The notes under the pieces: model-generated
Told to the model about the DNA's origin: nothing
The model's database searches: none
Seen by the model: only the letters and a program-made list of their open reading frames with translations
Origin: Chloroflexota bacterium
GTDB taxonomy: Bacteria; Chloroflexota; Limnocylindria; Limnocylindrales; Limnocylindraceae
Assembly: GCA_009692905.1 (NCBI GenBank)
Contig: SHYI01000048.1
Coordinates: 1-7,278 of the forward strand
Length of the DNA stretch: 7,278 bases
Direction of reading: 5' to 3'
Shown here: positions 6,171 to 7,278 of the stretch, in pieces
Numbering within the stretch: the stretch's first letter is position 1
Layout: every line of letters starts with the position of its first letter
Made by a program: the position numbers and the translations under genes

Positions 6171-6673
6171 TTGGTTGACTCCCGCACGTCAACGGCCAGC
6201 GTGGTTGGATCAACGAGCAGCTCTGGATTGAGCGCATCTTCGAGGATCAGCCGTGCCGCTTCTTGATCAACGGCAGCGCGGCGGGCCTCGCGTCGGACTG
6301 GACCTGGTGCGCCGCCGTTGCTCCCCCGTGCCGCGCGGCCGAGTGACGCTTCCGCGCGCTGCGACGAGTAGCGCTCGTCAACGAAGCTGATGGGCAGTTG
6401 CAGGGCCTCGGCAACCTCGGTTGCCCAGTGCAGTGTGGCGGTTGCCTGTGGACTCACACTCCCATCGCTGTGCAGTGGGAGCCCCACCACAAGCTCCGTC
6501 ACGCGCCCCTCGGCAACGATGGTGCGCAGTCGCTCGGAATCAGCTGACGCGGTAGGGCGACGCATCATAGTTGGGAGTCCACGCGGTGCTTCGGAGTCTT
6601 CACGAATGGCGAGACCGATGCGCCGTTCGCCGAGATCGATGCCGAGTGAGCGACGTGGCGGCGTACCGCTCAC
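6167..6673 (-). CDS. ruvX: RuvX/YqgF-family Holliday junction resolvase-like nuclease
   Basis: YqgF/RuvX proteins have an RNase H-like fold and are linked to 16S rRNA 5'-end maturation; a Holliday junction resolvase role was proposed from the RuvC-like fold. The protein is 168 residues from a GTG start (E. coli YqgF is 138). Motifs in order: GIDLGERRIGLAI (11-23, with acidic Asp13), VVGLPLHSDGS (62-72), SFVDERYSS (96-104, Glu100) and AVDQEAARLILEDAL (134-148, Asp136). The three acidic residues expected at the active site are present. The extra length comes from a Gly/Arg-rich stretch (about 112-132), where this family has a flexible loop, and a 20-residue tail after the last helix. The GTG shares four bases with the alaS stop (GTGA) and is preceded by GGTGA at 7 bases. 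alaS-ruvX-mltG is a common order in Gram-positive and related bacteria. Confidence 0.94.
   Translation of the reverse strand: MSGTPPRRSLGIDLGERRIGLAIREDSEAPRGLPTMMRRPTASADSERLRTIVAEGRVTELVVGLPLHSDGSVSPQATATLHWATEVAEALQLPISFVDERYSSQRAEASLGRAARGSNGGAPGPVRREARRAAVDQEAARLILEDALNPELLVDPTTLAVDVRESTK
6179..6183 (-). promoter_or_regulatory. mltG ribosome binding site inside ruvX
   Basis: The minus strand reads GGGAG, 8 bases before the mltG ATG, within the last codons of ruvX. It supports the start at 6170. Confidence 0.65.
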
Positions 6674-7278
6674 GAACGAGTCACCCCAACGCCGAGTGCC
6701 TTTGCGAGTGCGGTGGCCGCCTCTTCGGCGCTGCTACCGACGGCGCCGCGACCCTGCCCCATCGCCGGTCGTCCACCTCCGCGCCCGCCGAGTGCGGTCG
6801 CCGCAGCGGCGGCGAGTGCACCAGCGTCATGCTCAGCACTCCCCTCAACAGAGACAAAGATCTCCGGGCTTTCGGCGGGGCGCACGAGCGCAAGGACACC
6901 AGCGCCCATCTTCTTGCGGAGCTGCTTCGCCGCCTCTTTCAAGGCCTCATCATCTTCAACATCAAGCATCGCAACGAGGATCGAGAGCGCGCCCTGCTTG
7001 GTCGCCTGTGCTGCGAGAGCGGCCAGGTCAATGCGGGCTGAGCCGCCAGCCTTGGCGCGACGCTTCGCCTCTTTCAACTCCGCCTGCAGGGCAGCGATGC
7101 GCTGCGGCACTGTGTGGGCGTCTTGGGCACCCGCCGCCTCGGCGCTCGCCTCAAGGGTGCGCGACTGCTGTCGCAGGTATTCGTCAGCGGTTGCTCCGGT
7201 GAGCGCCTCGATACGGCGCAGCCCAGAGCCGATGCTCCGCTCGCTGGTGATCACGAAGCTACCGATCTGGCCGGTGGC
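6670..7278 (-). CDS. alaS: Alanine--tRNA ligase, C-terminal part (N-terminus beyond right edge)
   Basis: AlaRS charges tRNA-Ala and edits mischarged Ser and Gly. Only the last 202 residues are here; the frame is open to the right edge, which a full gene of about 870-890 codons would cross. The visible piece begins with ATGQIGSFVI, the stretch that normally follows directly after the editing-site CGGTH motif, then SERSIGSGLRRIEALTG (12-28), whose form is diagnostic for AlaRS. A helical, charged linker (about 45-85, QAELKEAKRRAKAG) leads to the DHHA1/C-Ala domain, with GGRGGGRP (164-171) as its glycine-rich signature. Synthetic and editing active sites lie outside the window. The TGA shares four bases with the ruvX GTG. 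No promoter is visible here; the operon's main promoter is probably upstream of alaS. Confidence 0.97.
   Translation of the reverse strand, partial: ATGQIGSFVITSERSIGSGLRRIEALTGATADEYLRQQSRTLEASAEAAGAQDAHTVPQRIAALQAELKEAKRRAKAGGSARIDLAALAAQATKQGALSILVAMLDVEDDEALKEAAKQLRKKMGAGVLALVRPAESPEIFVSVEGSAEHDAGALAAAAATALGGRGGGRPAMGQGRGAVGSSAEEAATALAKALGVGVTRS
6681..6685 (-). promoter_or_regulatory. ruvX ribosome binding site inside alaS
   Basis: The minus strand reads GGTGA (in GGGGTGA), 7 bases before the ruvX GTG, within the last codons of alaS. It favours the GTG at 6673. Confidence 0.55.

Noticed and set aside
6390..7202. Plus-strand open frame of 270 codons
   Set aside because: Antisense across ruvX and alaS; the translation is dominated by Arg, Ser and Pro, with no domain and no support from context.

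Overview
This is a dense stretch of bacterial chromosome holding core housekeeping genes. It is GC-rich (about 60% by eye). All eight protein genes lie on the minus strand, so transcription runs right to left. In that order they are alaS (3' end only), ruvX, mltG, an M24B Xaa-Pro aminopeptidase (pepP/pepQ type), efp, xseA, xseB and dxs (5' part only). I see no mobile element, CRISPR array, tRNA, rRNA, phage gene or other sign of horizontal transfer, and no undescribed multi-gene system.

Layout from the transcriptional start side: 7278-6670 is the C-terminal part of alanyl-tRNA synthetase; 6673-6167 the RuvX/YqgF nuclease; 6170-4977 the MltG-type murein lytic transglycosylase; 4980-3766 the aminopeptidase; 3765-3716 the only real intergenic gap (50 bases, with a short hairpin and a strong ribosome binding site); 3715-3158 elongation factor P; 3161-1890 and 1903-1616 the two subunits of exonuclease VII; 1623-1 the DXP synthase, which runs off the left edge.

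Seven genes start in the window and six of those starts overlap the stop of the gene before. Four junctions share four bases (GTGA, ATGA, GTGA, and a proposed CTGA); the last two overlap by 14 and 8 bases. This points to one operon with translational coupling. The CTGA junction matters because xseA has no ATG, GTG or TTG that would give a complete N-terminal domain; a CTG overlapping the efp stop does.

Functionally the genes mix translation (alaS, efp), RNA/DNA processing and repair (ruvX, xseA, xseB), envelope synthesis (mltG), peptide turnover (the aminopeptidase) and isoprenoid precursor synthesis (dxs). The order looks like two widespread conserved clusters, alaS-ruvX-mltG and pepP-efp-xseA-xseB-dxs, joined end to end. 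From memory, the EF-P tip (Met-Gly-Arg-Gly), the GHAGTGIS and GDAAL variants in DXS and the gene order fit an uncultured Chloroflexota bacterium (perhaps Limnocylindria-like). This is inference and needs a database search. The points most worth checking are the xseA start codon, the degenerate cleft motif of MltG and the EF-P tip arginine.
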